Part shown: positions 43,417 to 53,162 of the stretch, piece by piece | Numbering within the stretch: the first letter of the stretch is position 1 | Layout of the letters: each line of letters opens with the position of its first letter | Assembly (NCBI RefSeq): GCF_014643455.1 | Contig: NZ_BMJM01000001.1 | Location: forward strand, 300,123 to 364,122 | Origin: Sandarakinorhabdus glacialis | GTDB lineage: Bacteria; Pseudomonadota; Alphaproteobacteria; Sphingomonadales; Sphingomonadaceae | DNA: 64,000 nt | Reading direction: 5' to 3' | Notes under the pieces: generated by a model | Databases searched by the model: none | The model's input: the letters and a program-made list of their open reading frames with translations, nothing else | Told to the model about the DNA's origin: nothing | Made by a program: the position numbers and the translations under genes

Positions 43417-45417
43417 ATGCGCCGTCTTGCCCTGTTGCTGCCGTTGCTGTCCGCCGTGCCTGCCCTCGCAGCGCCGGGGGTTGTCGAGAGCCCGGAAATC
43501 CTCGTGCTGGGGACCGGGCTGCCGTTGCCGCCGGGCACGCCGGCCTATGGGGCATCGATCATCGACCGCGACCGCCTGACCAGCGAGGCGTCCGACCGCG
43601 TCGAGAACGTCCTCAAGGACGTTGCGGGGTTCCAGCAGTTCCGGCGTTCCGACAGCCGCTCGGCGAATCCTTCGGCGCAAGGGGTGACGCTGCGTGCGCT
43701 TGGCGGCAACGCCTCGAGCCGGGCGCTGGTGCTGCTCGACGGCGTGCCGCTCGCCGATCCGTTTTTCGGCTTCATCCCGTTCAGCGCGCTTTCGGCCGAT
43801 CGGCTGTCGGCGGTGCGCATCACCCGCGGCGGCGGCACCGGGGCGTTCGGCGCCGGCGCCGTGGCGGGCACCATCGAACTGGTCAGCGCCGTGCGCGACG
43901 ACCTGCCGACCTATGCCGGCAGCGCGTTCTACGGCAGCAACGACGCGATGAGCATCGCCGGCGCGGTGTCGCCCGACCTCGGCGGCGGCTATGCGACCGT
44001 GTCGGGGCGGTTCGAGCGCGGCGACGGCTTTTTCACGATGCCCGAGACACAGCGCGTTCCGGCCAGCGCCCGTGCGCGCTATCGCGACTGGTCGGCGGGC
44101 GTGCGCGGGGTCATCCCTGTCGATGCCCGGACCGAACTCCAGTTTCGCGCGCTCCTCTATAACGACAATCGCACGCTGCGCTTCGAGGGCGCCGACAGCA
44201 GTTCCGAGGGACAGGATGCCAGTTTGCGGCTCGTTCACCGCGGCGACTGGATGGTCGATGCCTTGGCCTATGTGCAGGCGCGCAACTTCACCAACAAGGT
44301 CATCAGCGCGACCAGTTTCCGGTTGACGCTCGACCAGCGCAACACGCCCTCGACCGGCATCGGCGGCAAGATCGAGCTGCGCCCGCCGGTCGGCGGCGAC
44401 CATGTGCTGCGCGTCGGTGTCGATGCGCGGCTGGGCGACGGCGAGTTGCTCGAGGACGCCTATAGCGGCGTCACGGGGCGGGTGACAGCGCGGCGCAACG
44501 CCGGCGGCCGCACCAGCACCGCGGGGCTGTTCATCGAGGACGACTGGAGCATCGGCCGGCTGGTGCTGACCGGCGGCGTGCGCGGCGACCGCTGGACGAT
44601 CAACGACGGGTTTTTCCGGGAGGCCAACGCGGCGGGTGCCATGACCGGCAACATCGCGTATCCCGACCGTAGCGGCACCGTCGCCACCGGCCGCGCCGGC
44701 GCACTGTTCCGGGCCAATTCGACGATCGCCTTGCGCGCTGCCGCTTACACGGGCTTCCGCCTGCCTACCCTCAACGAGCTTTACCGGCCGTTCGTGGTGT
44801 TTCCGGTGACAACCCTCGCCAATGCGAGTCTCGGCCTTGAAAAGCTGCGCGGCGCCGAGGCCGGGTTCGATCTCGTGCCTTTGCCGGGCACCGCGATCGG
44901 CGTCACTGCTTTCTACAATCGGCTTGATGACGCTATCGCCAACGTCACCATCGCCCCAAACCTGCGGCAGCGGCGCAATGTCGATGCCGTCGTCGCCAAG
45001 GGGGTCGAAATCACCGCGCTGGCGCGACTTGGGCAGATCTCATTCGACGGTTCCTATGTGTTCAGCGACGCCGTGGTGCGCGGCAGCGGCGCGTCAGCCG
45101 GGCTCGACGGACTCGCGCCGTCGCAAAGCCCGCGCAATGCCGCCAGCGCAACGCTGGGTTGGGTGCCGGCGCCGAACTGGCTGGTGTCGGGAACATTGCG
45201 CTATGTCGGCAAGCAGTTCGAGGACGATCTTGAAACCGATGTGTTGCCCGATGCACTGACGGTCGATGCCGTCGTCCGGGTGCCGGTGTCGCGCCGCGTC
45301 TCGATCGTCGCCCGCGCCGAGAATATCTTCGACGAGACCGTGGTCACCCGCAACCAGGGCGGCTCGATCGATCTCGGAACGCCGCGGTTGTTCTGGATCG
45401 GGATCCGGCTGAATTGA
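43417..45417 (+). CDS. TonB-dependent receptor
   Basis: A 666-residue outer-membrane receptor. It has a signal peptide (MRRLALLLPLLSAVPALAAP), a plug domain with VENVLKDVAGFQQF, GVTLRALGGNASSRALVLLD and VRITRGGGTGAFGAGAVAGT, and a 22-strand barrel ending GSIDLGTPRLFWIGIRLN with the terminal hydrophobic pattern needed for outer-membrane insertion. The length suits a siderophore or vitamin-type receptor rather than the >900-residue polysaccharide receptors. The ATG at 43417 was preferred to the GTG at 43405 because it starts the signal peptide directly. A convergent TetR gene follows after six bases. Confidence 0.9.
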   Translation: MRRLALLLPLLSAVPALAAPGVVESPEILVLGTGLPLPPGTPAYGASIIDRDRLTSEASDRVENVLKDVAGFQQFRRSDSRSANPSAQGVTLRALGGNASSRALVLLDGVPLADPFFGFIPFSALSADRLSAVRITRGGGTGAFGAGAVAGTIELVSAVRDDLPTYAGSAFYGSNDAMSIAGAVSPDLGGGYATVSGRFERGDGFFTMPETQRVPASARARYRDWSAGVRGVIPVDARTELQFRALLYNDNRTLRFEGADSSSEGQDASLRLVHRGDWMVDALAYVQARNFTNKVISATSFRLTLDQRNTPSTGIGGKIELRPPVGGDHVLRVGVDARLGDGELLEDAYSGVTGRVTARRNAGGRTSTAGLFIEDDWSIGRLVLTGGVRGDRWTINDGFFREANAAGAMTGNIAYPDRSGTVATGRAGALFRANSTIALRAAAYTGFRLPTLNELYRPFVVFPVTTLANASLGLEKLRGAEAGFDLVPLPGTAIGVTAFYNRLDDAIANVTIAPNLRQRRNVDAVVAKGVEITALARLGQISFDGSYVFSDAVVRGSGASAGLDGLAPSQSPRNAASATLGWVPAPNWLVSGTLRYVGKQFEDDLETDVLPDALTVDAVVRVPVSRRVSIVARAENIFDETVVTRNQGGSIDLGTPRLFWIGIRLN

Positions 45418-45423
45418 TGGCGG

Positions 45424-46074
45424 TCACGCTTCGAGGATTGCTGCCGCTGTCCGGATGATGTCGGCCAGCATTTCGTCGGACTGCCAGGTCGGATGGTCCG
45501 CAGTATCGGCAAGCATCGCCTCGCGCTGGGCGAGCAAGGGCCCCAAGTAACTGCCGAGGAAGACGAGCCGGCGGCTTTGCACCTGCCGCGAGGAGCCGGG
45601 CATCAGCCGGCGCAAATGCGACAGGCAGCGCCGATAGCCTTCGTTGTAGCGCCCATCGAGGGTGCGATCGACGAACGCCGAGTCGTAAACCGTCAGCCGG
45701 AACAAATAGCGATTGAAGTTGCTGCCGTAATCGGCGTCCTCGTCGACGAATTCGGCGGACGGCAGCACAATCGCTGCGACGGCATCGGCAACGCGGTGCG
45801 GGCCGCCATCGGCCTCCAGCCTGGCCAGGTGCACCCGCCGCCGCGCCTCGATGCGCTCGGCGCCGTCGACAAGGATTTCGGCGAGCAGGTTCTCCTTGGT
45901 GCCGAAATAATAGGTCACGACCCCCTGGTTGCGCTGCCCCGCTGCCTGGGCGATCTCGCGCACCGTGATGCCGCGCACGCCGCGCTCCGAAAACAGCCGG
46001 CGCGCCGTGCGTTTCAGCGCGCGGCGAGTCTCGTTGTCGCGATCGGTCAGGGTTTGAGGCGCGGTCACTAGCAC
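45424..46074 (-). CDS. TetR/AcrR family transcriptional regulator
   Basis: A 216-residue TetR protein; DNA-binding domain at about 15-65 (ARRLFSERGVRGITVREIAQAAGQ; VVTYYFGTKENLLAEI). The ligand domain (RRCLSHLRRLMP; LGSYLGPLLAQREA) is clearly similar to that of the regulator at 3170-3823, so the two control paralogous catabolic operons. It is divergent from the OYE/SDR/thiolase/ligase operon starting at 46179, with a compound operator candidate in between. Confidence 0.92.
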   Translation of the reverse strand: MLVTAPQTLTDRDNETRRALKRTARRLFSERGVRGITVREIAQAAGQRNQGVVTYYFGTKENLLAEILVDGAERIEARRRVHLARLEADGGPHRVADAVAAIVLPSAEFVDEDADYGSNFNRYLFRLTVYDSAFVDRTLDGRYNEGYRRCLSHLRRLMPGSSRQVQSRRLVFLGSYLGPLLAQREAMLADTADHPTWQSDEMLADIIRTAAAILEA

Positions 46075-46084
46075 TGCGAACAGC

Positions 46085-46124
46085 TATGCTAACTCATCTG
46101 ACTTAGGTCAAACGACTTAGCATA
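46085..46124. promoter_or_regulatory. nested inverted repeats, candidate TetR operator
   Basis: Outer arms TATGCTAA (46085-46092) and TTAGCATA (46117-46124) enclose TGAC-TTAG-GTCA (46099-46110); GACTTAG occurs twice. The element fills the 104-bp region between the divergent TetR gene (46074) and the flavin oxidoreductase (46179). Four potential half sites suit two TetR dimers. Confidence 0.6.
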
Positions 46125-46178
46125 TGCCCGAGCCGCCAGAAGAATGTGGCCGAGCGCAAAGATCGCGGGAGGATCGCC

Positions 46179-48196
46179 ATGACCAAGCTGCTGGAGCCGT
46201 TCGACGCCAAGGGCCTGCACTTCAAGAACCGCATCGTCCATGTGCCGACGACGCTCAACATGTCCGACCCGAATGGTTACGCGACGCGGCGGCTGGCGGC
46301 GGCGTACGGCGCACTGGCGGCGGGCGGCTATTCGGCGATCGTCGTCGGCGCCACCTGCGTCCGCCGCGACGGGCTGATCAACGAGCGCATGCTCGGGCTG
46401 TACGACGAAGATTACGTCATCGATTTCCGCGACACCGTCGCCGAGATCAAGAACAACGGGTCGCTGGCCGGCATCCAGCTTTTCTACGGCGGCCTCATCC
46501 TCGGGCTCGTCAGCACGATCCCGCTGGAGCCCGGCAAGGGCTGGATTCCCGGCACCGTCGCCTGGGGCCCCGGCAACACCTATGTCATCGGTAATCCTGC
46601 CAGCGATGTCGTGCCGACAGAGGCCTATGACGATATCGTCGAATGTTTTGCCCAGGCCGGGCGGCGGGCGAAGGAGGCCGGTTTCGACTTCCTGTCGTTC
46701 CATTTCTGCCACGGCTCGCTGCCGCACACCAACCTGTCGCTGCTCGCCAACCAGGGCCGCACCGACGCCTATGCCGACCGGTTTTACATGTGCGAAAAGA
46801 TCATCCAGCGCACCCAGGAGCTGTGCGGCAAGGACTATCCGCTGATCCCGCGGCTGTGCGTCGATGAGAATCTGGAGGGCGGCTACGACATCGAATATTT
46901 CGCCGAACATTATGCGCCGCGGCTGCATGCGCTGGGGATATCGGTGCTCGATTGCACCTTCGGCTCGATGCTTGGCGCGCACAGCCGCCGCGCCGATATC
47001 CACTCGACCGAGTTCATCGGCCCGTCGTTCTACACCGCCAAGGTCGTCAACAAATCGAACATCCAAGCGCTGCGGGCCGCGCTCATCGCGCGCAACATCG
47101 ACATGCCGCTGATCGGTTCGGCCAACCTCATCACCCCGATCATTTGCGCACGATGGTCGATGAAGCCGGCGCCGATTTCGCCGGCGTCTGCCGTCTGTCG
47201 CTCGACGATCCCGATTTTCCGATCAAGATCATGCAGGGCCGCGAGGATGAAATCCGCCTGTCGACCCACACCGGCGCCTCGCTGTTGCAGGGCAATATCT
47301 TCGGCAAGGGCTGGGCCGGCTCGGCGCAGAACCCGGTGTTCGGCCGCGAGGACGAATTCCGCATCGTGCCCACCACCTGCCCGCGCAAGGTCGTGGTCGT
47401 CGGTGGCGGCTCGGGCGGCATGGAATACGCCATCACCGCCGACGAGATCGGGCATGATGTCGTGCTGTTCGAACGCGACGAAACCCTAGGCGGCGCGATG
47501 GACTGGGCTGGCAATTACGCCGCGTTGCCCAACATGGAAATGCTGAGCTACCAGCCCAAATATCACCGCAAGATGATTGAAAAATCGAGCGTCGATGTGC
47601 GGCTCGGCGTCGATGCTGACGTCGCTGCGATCATGGCCGAAGCCCCCGACGTGGTGGTCATCGCCACCGGCGCCCAGCCGATTGCCGCCCCCTTCGAAGG
47701 TCTCGATGCCGCCCGCGCCAGCGGCTTCGCCATCCGCATCGACGACGCCATGCGCCGCGACAACCCGCCGGTCATCGGCATGCGCGTCATCATCTACGGT
47801 GCCGGCGAGGGGGCCGAACTGGCGCTCGATCTCAAGCTGCGCGGCCACGAGGTTCGCCTCATCGACGCCGGCCCAGCCTATGCCCCCGCCAACTATATCG
47901 GCTCGCGGGTCTGGGCGATCATGGGCATGATGGCGCACGTCGGGCTGGCGGTAGAACCTGGCCATTCGCTCGCCCGGCTGGCCGACGGCAGCGCGGTGTT
48001 CACCACAGCCGGCGGCGAAACCAGCGTCGAAGCCGATACCGTCGTCATCTGCTCGGTTCGCCGCGCCCTCAACGCGCTCGAAAAGGCCCTGCAATCACAG
48101 CCGGTCTCGCTCCATGTCGTCGGCGACGCGCGCACGCCGCGCTCCTACGCCAACGCCATCCACGAGGCGGCGTACCTGTCGCGGCAAGTCCGATGA
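46179..48196 (+). pseudogene. NADH:flavin oxidoreductase / 2-enoate-reductase-like (frameshifted)
   Basis: A two-domain flavoenzyme of about 672 codons: an N-terminal Old-Yellow-Enzyme barrel (LLEPFDAKGLHFKNRIVHVP; FHFCHGSLPHTN) and a C-terminal FAD/NAD domain (VVVVGGGSGGMEYAI; IIYGAGEGAELALDL), as in 2,4-dienoyl-CoA reductase and BaiCD. The frame breaks after about 47138: NLITP runs into RWSMKPA, while TMVDEAGADFAGV continues one frame away. Restoring one G (CCGGATCATTTG) would give PDHLRTMVDEAG. Either a true mutation or a sequencing deletion. GGGAGG precedes the ATG. It is the first gene of the operon, followed with a 4-bp overlap by an SDR. Confidence 0.85.
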
Positions 48197-49044
48197 GCGG
48201 GCGCCTGGAGGGCAAGATCGCCCTCATCACCGGCGGCTGCTCGGGCATCGGCCTCGCCACCACGGAGCGCTTCGTCGCCGAGGGCGCGCGCGTGCTTGTC
48301 ACCGATTTGCAGTGCGAAAAGGGGGCCATGCTTGAGCGCCACTTTGCCGGAAAGGTCGCCTATCATCGCTGCGACGTGACGCAGGAGGCCGACATCGCTG
48401 CCGCGGTCGCTACGGCGGCATCGGCGTTCGGCGGACTCGACATATTGTTCAACAATGCCGGCACCGGTGGCACGCCCCTTGGCGTCGCGGAAATGACCAT
48501 CGAAGCCTGGGACGCGACCTTCGCGCTCCTGCTGCGCGGGCCGATGCTCGGCATCAAGCACGCGGCGCCGCTGATGATCGCGCGCGGCGGCGGTTCGGTC
48601 ATCAACACCGCTTCGATCGCCGGGCTCGAAGCCGGCTGGGGCCTCGCTTACGGCGTCGCCAAGGCCGGTGTCATCCAGCTTTCCAAGCTCGCCGCAGCCG
48701 AGCTCGCCGTCCACAACATCCGCGTCAACGCCATCTGCCCCGGCGTCATCGTCACGCCGATATTCGGGATTGCCGCCGGCCTCGAACGCCCCGCCGCCGA
48801 CCAGATGGCTGCCGCCCTTGTCGAGGCGTCCGCCAAGATGCAGCCACTCCGCCGCGCCGGCGACCCCGCCGACATCGCCTCTGCGGCGCTCTATCTCGCC
48901 TCCGATGACTCATCCTTCGTCACCGGCACGCATCTCGTCGTCGATGGCGGCATCACCGTCGGCCAGCGCATTTCCTGGGATCCCGAGGCGGTCCTGCCGC
49001 TCCACGCCGCCATGCAAGCGGCACTTACCGGAAACGCCGCATGA
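48193..49044 (+). CDS. SDR family NAD(P)-dependent oxidoreductase
   Basis: A 283-residue short-chain dehydrogenase. Cofactor motif TGGCSGIG is at residues 13-20, NNAG near 93, a Ser in INTASIAG and the catalytic Tyr/Lys in YGVAKAG; the C-terminal SDDSSFVTGTHLVVDGG is classical. The intact product would act on a hydroxyl/keto group of the CoA-linked substrate in this operon. Both ends overlap the neighbouring genes by 4 bp. Confidence 0.92.
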   Translation: MSGRLEGKIALITGGCSGIGLATTERFVAEGARVLVTDLQCEKGAMLERHFAGKVAYHRCDVTQEADIAAAVATAASAFGGLDILFNNAGTGGTPLGVAEMTIEAWDATFALLLRGPMLGIKHAAPLMIARGGGSVINTASIAGLEAGWGLAYGVAKAGVIQLSKLAAAELAVHNIRVNAICPGVIVTPIFGIAAGLERPAADQMAAALVEASAKMQPLRRAGDPADIASAALYLASDDSSFVTGTHLVVDGGITVGQRISWDPEAVLPLHAAMQAALTGNAA

Positions 49045-49451
49045 CCGATTCCATCCTGCCCTATGTAAAATCCGGCGACGGCGCCCCCTATCTCGCCGGC
49101 TCGCGCTGCGGCGCCTGCGGCCAGGTCTTCGTCGGCGAACGCAGCACCTGCGCCAAATGCACCGCGCGCGACAAAATGGAGCCCATCCACCTCGCCACCA
49201 CCGGCCGCCTGTACGATTTCACAATTGTCCACCGCAGCTTTCCCGGCGTGAAGACCCCCTTCGTCGACGCCATCGTCGATCTCGACGACGGCGCCCATAT
49301 CAAGGGCACCCTCATCGGCGTCGACCCGGATCCGGCCCGCATCGCCTTCGACATGCCGGTCCGGCTCGAATTCCGCGAGGCCATCCCCGTCGGCGCCGAC
49401 CGGCCCTATTTGACCTATGTCTTCGTCCCCGCAGAAGGAGCCACGGCATGA
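49041..49451 (+). CDS. DUF35 OB-fold/zinc-ribbon protein (thiolase partner)
   Basis: A 136-residue protein with an N-terminal zinc ribbon (Cys23, Cys26, Cys37, Cys40) and an OB fold (GRLYDFTIVHRSFPGVKTPF; VDLDDGAHIKGTLIG). DUF35 proteins form complexes with thiolases, SCP-x aldolases or MaoC hydratases and hold the acyl-CoA during C-C bond cleavage, notably in steroid side-chain degradation. It overlaps both the SDR and the thiolase gene by 4 bp, as expected for a complex with the thiolase. Confidence 0.9.
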   Translation: MTDSILPYVKSGDGAPYLAGSRCGACGQVFVGERSTCAKCTARDKMEPIHLATTGRLYDFTIVHRSFPGVKTPFVDAIVDLDDGAHIKGTLIGVDPDPARIAFDMPVRLEFREAIPVGADRPYLTYVFVPAEGATA

Positions 49452-50591
49452 GTGATGTCTATGTCGTCGGGATCGACATGATCCGCTTCGGCCGATACCC
49501 CGATCGCACCGTGCCGGGTCTCGCTGCCGAGGCCGCGCTGATGGCGCTCGACGATGCCGGGCTGACCATCCGCGACATGCAGGCGCTGTTTTGCGGCAAT
49601 CTGGGGCAGGCCGCCGGCATGGTCGGCCAGCGCATGCTCGCCGAAATCGGGCAAACGGGCATTCCTGTTACCAATGTCGCCAACGCCTGCGCCACCGGGG
49701 CGACGGCGTTTCGCGACGCCTGGATGACGATCAAGGCCGGCGTTTACGACACGGTACTGGCGGTCGGCGTCGAGCAGATGGGCAAGGGCTTGCTCGGCGC
49801 CGGCGGCGGCGTCTCGCCCGAAGGGCTGGTCGGGTCTTACACGATGCCGGCGATGTTCGCCCATATCGGCATGGAGCATTCGCGCAAATACGGCACGACC
49901 TTCGCCCAGTTCGCCAAGGTTTCGGTCAAGAACCACCACCATTCCACCCTCAACGCCAAGTCGATGTACCGCGTCGAAACGCCGTTGGAGGAGGTCATGG
50001 GCGCCGAGATAATCTCCTATCCCAACACCAAGCTGATGTGCTCGGTCAACGTCGATGGCTCGGCCGCCGCGGTCCTGATGTCGGAGAAAAAGGTGCGCCA
50101 GCTCGGCCTGATGGACCGCGCCGTCCGCATCCGCGGGTCGGAAATGAGCAGCAACCTCTTCGCCGAACGCCAGGCCGCGATGCCCGATTTCAGCGCCGCG
50201 ACCCGCCTAGCCGCGACCAACGCCTATGAACAGGCGGGCATCGGGCCGGGTGACGTCAACTTGGTCGAACTCCACGACTGTTTCGCCACCGCCGAGCTCG
50301 TCCATTACGAGAATCTGGGACTTTGCGCCGACGGCGAGGCGGGGCGGCTGATCGACGACGGCGACACTGCGCTCGGTGGGCGAGTGCCGGTCAACGTCTC
50401 AAGCGGGCTGTTGTCGAAGGGCCATCCGCTCGGCGCCACGGGCATCGCCAATATATACGAGATCGCCCCACCTCCGCGGCAAGGCCGGCGCGCGGCAGGT
50501 CGAAGGCGCGCGTATCGGGCTGACGCATGTCGTCGGCGGCGGCCCGGGGGCAGGGACCGCCTGCGCCATCCACGTCCTGGAGAAAGTGTGA
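49448..50591 (+). pseudogene. thiolase family protein (frameshifted near the C-terminus)
   Basis: An SCP-x-type thiolase (about 381 codons). Nucleophile Cys81 is in NVANACATGATA, followed by HDCFATAE and GHPLGATG. After GIANIYEI the frame is lost at a run of four C (50466-50469); read one base later the sequence continues HLRGKAGARQVEGAR, then THVVGGGPGAGTACAIHVLEKV and TGA at 50589-50591. Removing one C restores the family C-terminus including the GGGPG loop. As written, the product runs on with an arginine-rich tail and would lack this loop. A homopolymer sequencing error is plausible. Confidence 0.85.
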
Positions 50592-51484
50592 TGGACGACC
50601 TCAGCGGCAAGGTCGCGGTCATCACCGGCGGCGCCAGCGGCATCGGTTTCGCCCTTGCGCGCGGCGCGTTGCAACGAGGCGCCAAGGTCGTCATCTCCGA
50701 CATCCGCGCCGACGCCCTCGCCGAGGCCGAAGCGGCGTTGTCGGGCGAGGACGAAGTCCTCGCCGTCCGCGCCGATGTCGCTCGCTACGACGATGTCGCC
50801 GCCCTCGCCGACGCGGCAATCGCCCGCTTCGGCACGGTCAATTTGCTCGTCAACAACGCCGGCGTGTTCGCCGCCGGGCTCGCTTGAGAAATCTCGCTGG
50901 AACAATATGAATGGGTCATCGGCGTCAACCAGCGCTCGGTCGTCCATGGCATCAAAGCCTTTTTTCCCCGCATGATCGCTGCCGACGAGGACTGCCACGT
51001 CGTCACAATTTCCTCTGGCGCCGGCATCACCGTCAACCCCGGCTTCGCCAGTTACTCGATGACCAAGCACGCCGTCGTTGCGCTCACCGAGGCGCTGTAT
51101 CTCGACCTCGCGACGCAGGGCATCGCCAACATCGGCGTTACCATCGTCATGCCCGGCGTCGTCCAGTCGCGCATCATGTTCCCCGAAAGAACCGGCCTCG
51201 ACATCCTCCAGGCCGAGCTCAAATCGCGCCACAACAACCCGGTGATGGCGGCGCTCGAGGCCGGCATGCGCGGCGCCGTCGATGCCGGGCTGCCGGTGGC
51301 CGAGCTCGCCGACCAGGTCTTCGACGCCGTTGCGCGCGGCGACCTGTATGTGCTGCCCAACTTTACCGACCCGACCTCGCAGACGATCGCGCAGGACATC
51401 GCGATGGGCCGCGCCACGGCGACCAACCCCTATCCCCCCATGATCGCGGCGATGCTCGCCCCCGCTACCGAGGACCCCGCATGA
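50591..51484 (+). pseudogene. SDR family oxidoreductase interrupted by in-frame TGA
   Basis: One frame of 297 codons encodes a short-chain dehydrogenase (ITGGASGIG near residue 11; NNAGVFAAG; YSMTKHA with the catalytic Tyr/Lys). It is broken at 50885-50887 by TGA. The text around it reads GVFAAGLA-stop-EISLEQYEWVIGVN; relatives have Trp at that point, so TGG-to-TGA is likely. The frame is otherwise intact to the stop at 51484, which overlaps the ligase start. The N-terminal piece (98 residues) has no active site; a restart at ATG 50972 would lack the cofactor fold. Confidence 0.85.
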
Positions 51485-53028
51485 CCGAGCTCCACCCCGC
51501 CGCACACATCGTTTCGCCCATCATCAACGCGATGATTCGCGACCGCGACCGGCCGATCGTCGAGATGGCCGGCGGCCGCGCCTGGACCGGCGGCGAAATG
51601 CTCGAGGCGACCAGCCGGCTGACACAAGCGCTGCAGGCGCAGGGGGTCAAGTCCGGCGCGCGAGTGGCATTGCTCGCGGGCAATTCGGTCGAGGTGCTAC
51701 TGCTCCACAACGCGATCGCCTTTGCCGGCGGCTGCCTTGTCGCCATGCACCCGATGGGGTCGGCCGATGATCATCTGTTCGCCATCGAGGACGCCGATGT
51801 CGAGGTGCTGATCTACGATCCTGCCAATTTCGCCGCGCGAGCAGGGGAGCTGCGCGCACGCACCAACCGCCTCAAGACCGCGCTCTCGTTCGGGCCGGAT
51901 GCAGAGAGCACCGACCTGCTCGCGCTCTCCGAAACCTACCCCCCCGGGGCATTGACTGCGCCGCTGCTCGACCCCGGCAACATCACGCGGCTGTCTTATT
52001 CGGGCGGCACCACCGGCAAACCCAAGGCCATTCCCGGCAACCCGCGCACCGCCGCCGCCGCGCTGCAGATCATGCTCAGCGAATGGGAATGGCCGATCGA
52101 GCCGCGCATCCTCGCCGCGGTGCCGCTCAGCCATGCCGGCGGCGCGTTGTTCGGGCCGATGCTGCTCAAGAACGGCTCGATGGTGGTACTGCCGTATTTT
52201 GAGCCCGGCGCGGTGCTGGCGGCGATCGAGAAATACCGCATCACCTGCACGATGCTTGTCCCGACGATGATCTATGCGCTGCCCGACCATCCCGATTTTG
52301 ACAAATACGACATCTTCGGCCTCGAGACGATCTTCTATGGCGCTTCGCTGATGTCGCCCGTGCGCCTCAAGGAAGCTATCGAGCGCATCGGGCCGGTGTT
52401 CTTCCAGTTCTACGGCCAGGCCGAAGCCCCGATGACCGTCTGCGTCATGCGCCGCTCCGAACATGATGCCAACAACCCCGATCGCCTCGCCTCGTGCGGC
52501 CGCCCGGTGCCCTATGTCGACGTGGCGCTGCTCGGCGATGACAACCAGCCCGTGCCCGATGGCGAGCCGGGCGAAATCTGCGTCCGCGGGCCATTGGTGA
52601 TGGACGGCTACATGGACCGTGCCGACCAGAACCTCGAGGCACTGTCGGGCGGCTGGCTCCACACCGGCGATGTTGCGGTCAAGGATCTCGACGGCTTCCT
52701 GCGCATCGTCGATCGCAAGAAGGACATGATCGTGACGGGCGGCTTCAACGTCTTCCCGAGCGAAGTCGAAAACGTCATCGCCTCGCATCCCGCCGTGGCG
52801 CAGGTCTCGGTTTTTGGAATCGCCGATGAAAAATGGGGCGAGGCGGTCCGCGCCGCGGTGGTCCTGCGACCCGGCGCGAGCGTCGAACCTGCCGTTCTCA
52901 TTGCGCTGGTGCGGGAACACAAGGGGCCGGTGCAGGCGCCGGAAGCCATCGATTTCGTCGATGCGATCCCGCAGACGGCGGTGGGGAAGCCCGACAAGAA
53001 GGCGCTGCGGGCGCGGTTTGCCGCCTGA
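51481..53028 (+). CDS. AMP-forming acyl-CoA synthetase
   Basis: A 515-residue adenylate-forming ligase. The ATP loop reads YSGGTTGKPKAIPG (near residue 174), with FQFYGQAEAP, HTGDVAVKDLDGFLRIVDR, DMIVTGGFNVFPSEVE and the C-terminal Lys in TAVGKPDKKALR. It would activate the carboxylic acid that enters this operon's pathway. It is the last gene; 20 bases later the inverted-repeat pair at 53048-53138 could terminate transcription. It differs clearly from the ligase at 6933-8477, so the two operons probably use different acids. Confidence 0.92.
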   Translation: MTELHPAAHIVSPIINAMIRDRDRPIVEMAGGRAWTGGEMLEATSRLTQALQAQGVKSGARVALLAGNSVEVLLLHNAIAFAGGCLVAMHPMGSADDHLFAIEDADVEVLIYDPANFAARAGELRARTNRLKTALSFGPDAESTDLLALSETYPPGALTAPLLDPGNITRLSYSGGTTGKPKAIPGNPRTAAAALQIMLSEWEWPIEPRILAAVPLSHAGGALFGPMLLKNGSMVVLPYFEPGAVLAAIEKYRITCTMLVPTMIYALPDHPDFDKYDIFGLETIFYGASLMSPVRLKEAIERIGPVFFQFYGQAEAPMTVCVMRRSEHDANNPDRLASCGRPVPYVDVALLGDDNQPVPDGEPGEICVRGPLVMDGYMDRADQNLEALSGGWLHTGDVAVKDLDGFLRIVDRKKDMIVTGGFNVFPSEVENVIASHPAVAQVSVFGIADEKWGEAVRAAVVLRPGASVEPAVLIALVREHKGPVQAPEAIDFVDAIPQTAVGKPDKKALRARFAA

Positions 53029-53047
53029 CCCAACGCCTCCCCGTTTT

Positions 53048-53138
53048 CGTCATGCTGAACTTGTTTCAGCATCCACTCCGCCGCTGGCGCAAATTGGCCC
53101 GGCCGCACGATGGATGCTGAAACAAGTTCAGCATGACG
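53048..53138. terminator. REP-like family B inverted pair, probable bidirectional terminator
   Basis: A 28-bp element starting CGTCATGCTGAACTTGTTTC (53048-53075) and its perfect reverse complement (53111-53138) separated by 35 bp. They lie between the convergent CoA ligase and nitronate-monooxygenase-like genes. RNA from either strand would fold into a 28-bp stem. A near-identical single element is at 40764-40791. Confidence 0.75.
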
Positions 53139-53162
53139 ATCGCCTTGTGAGGAGACTGCCCC

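Noticed and set aside
50885-50887. TGA read as selenocysteine or Trp
   Set aside because: No SECIS-like structure is evident, SDRs do not use selenocysteine at this place, and TGA terminates many other genes here.
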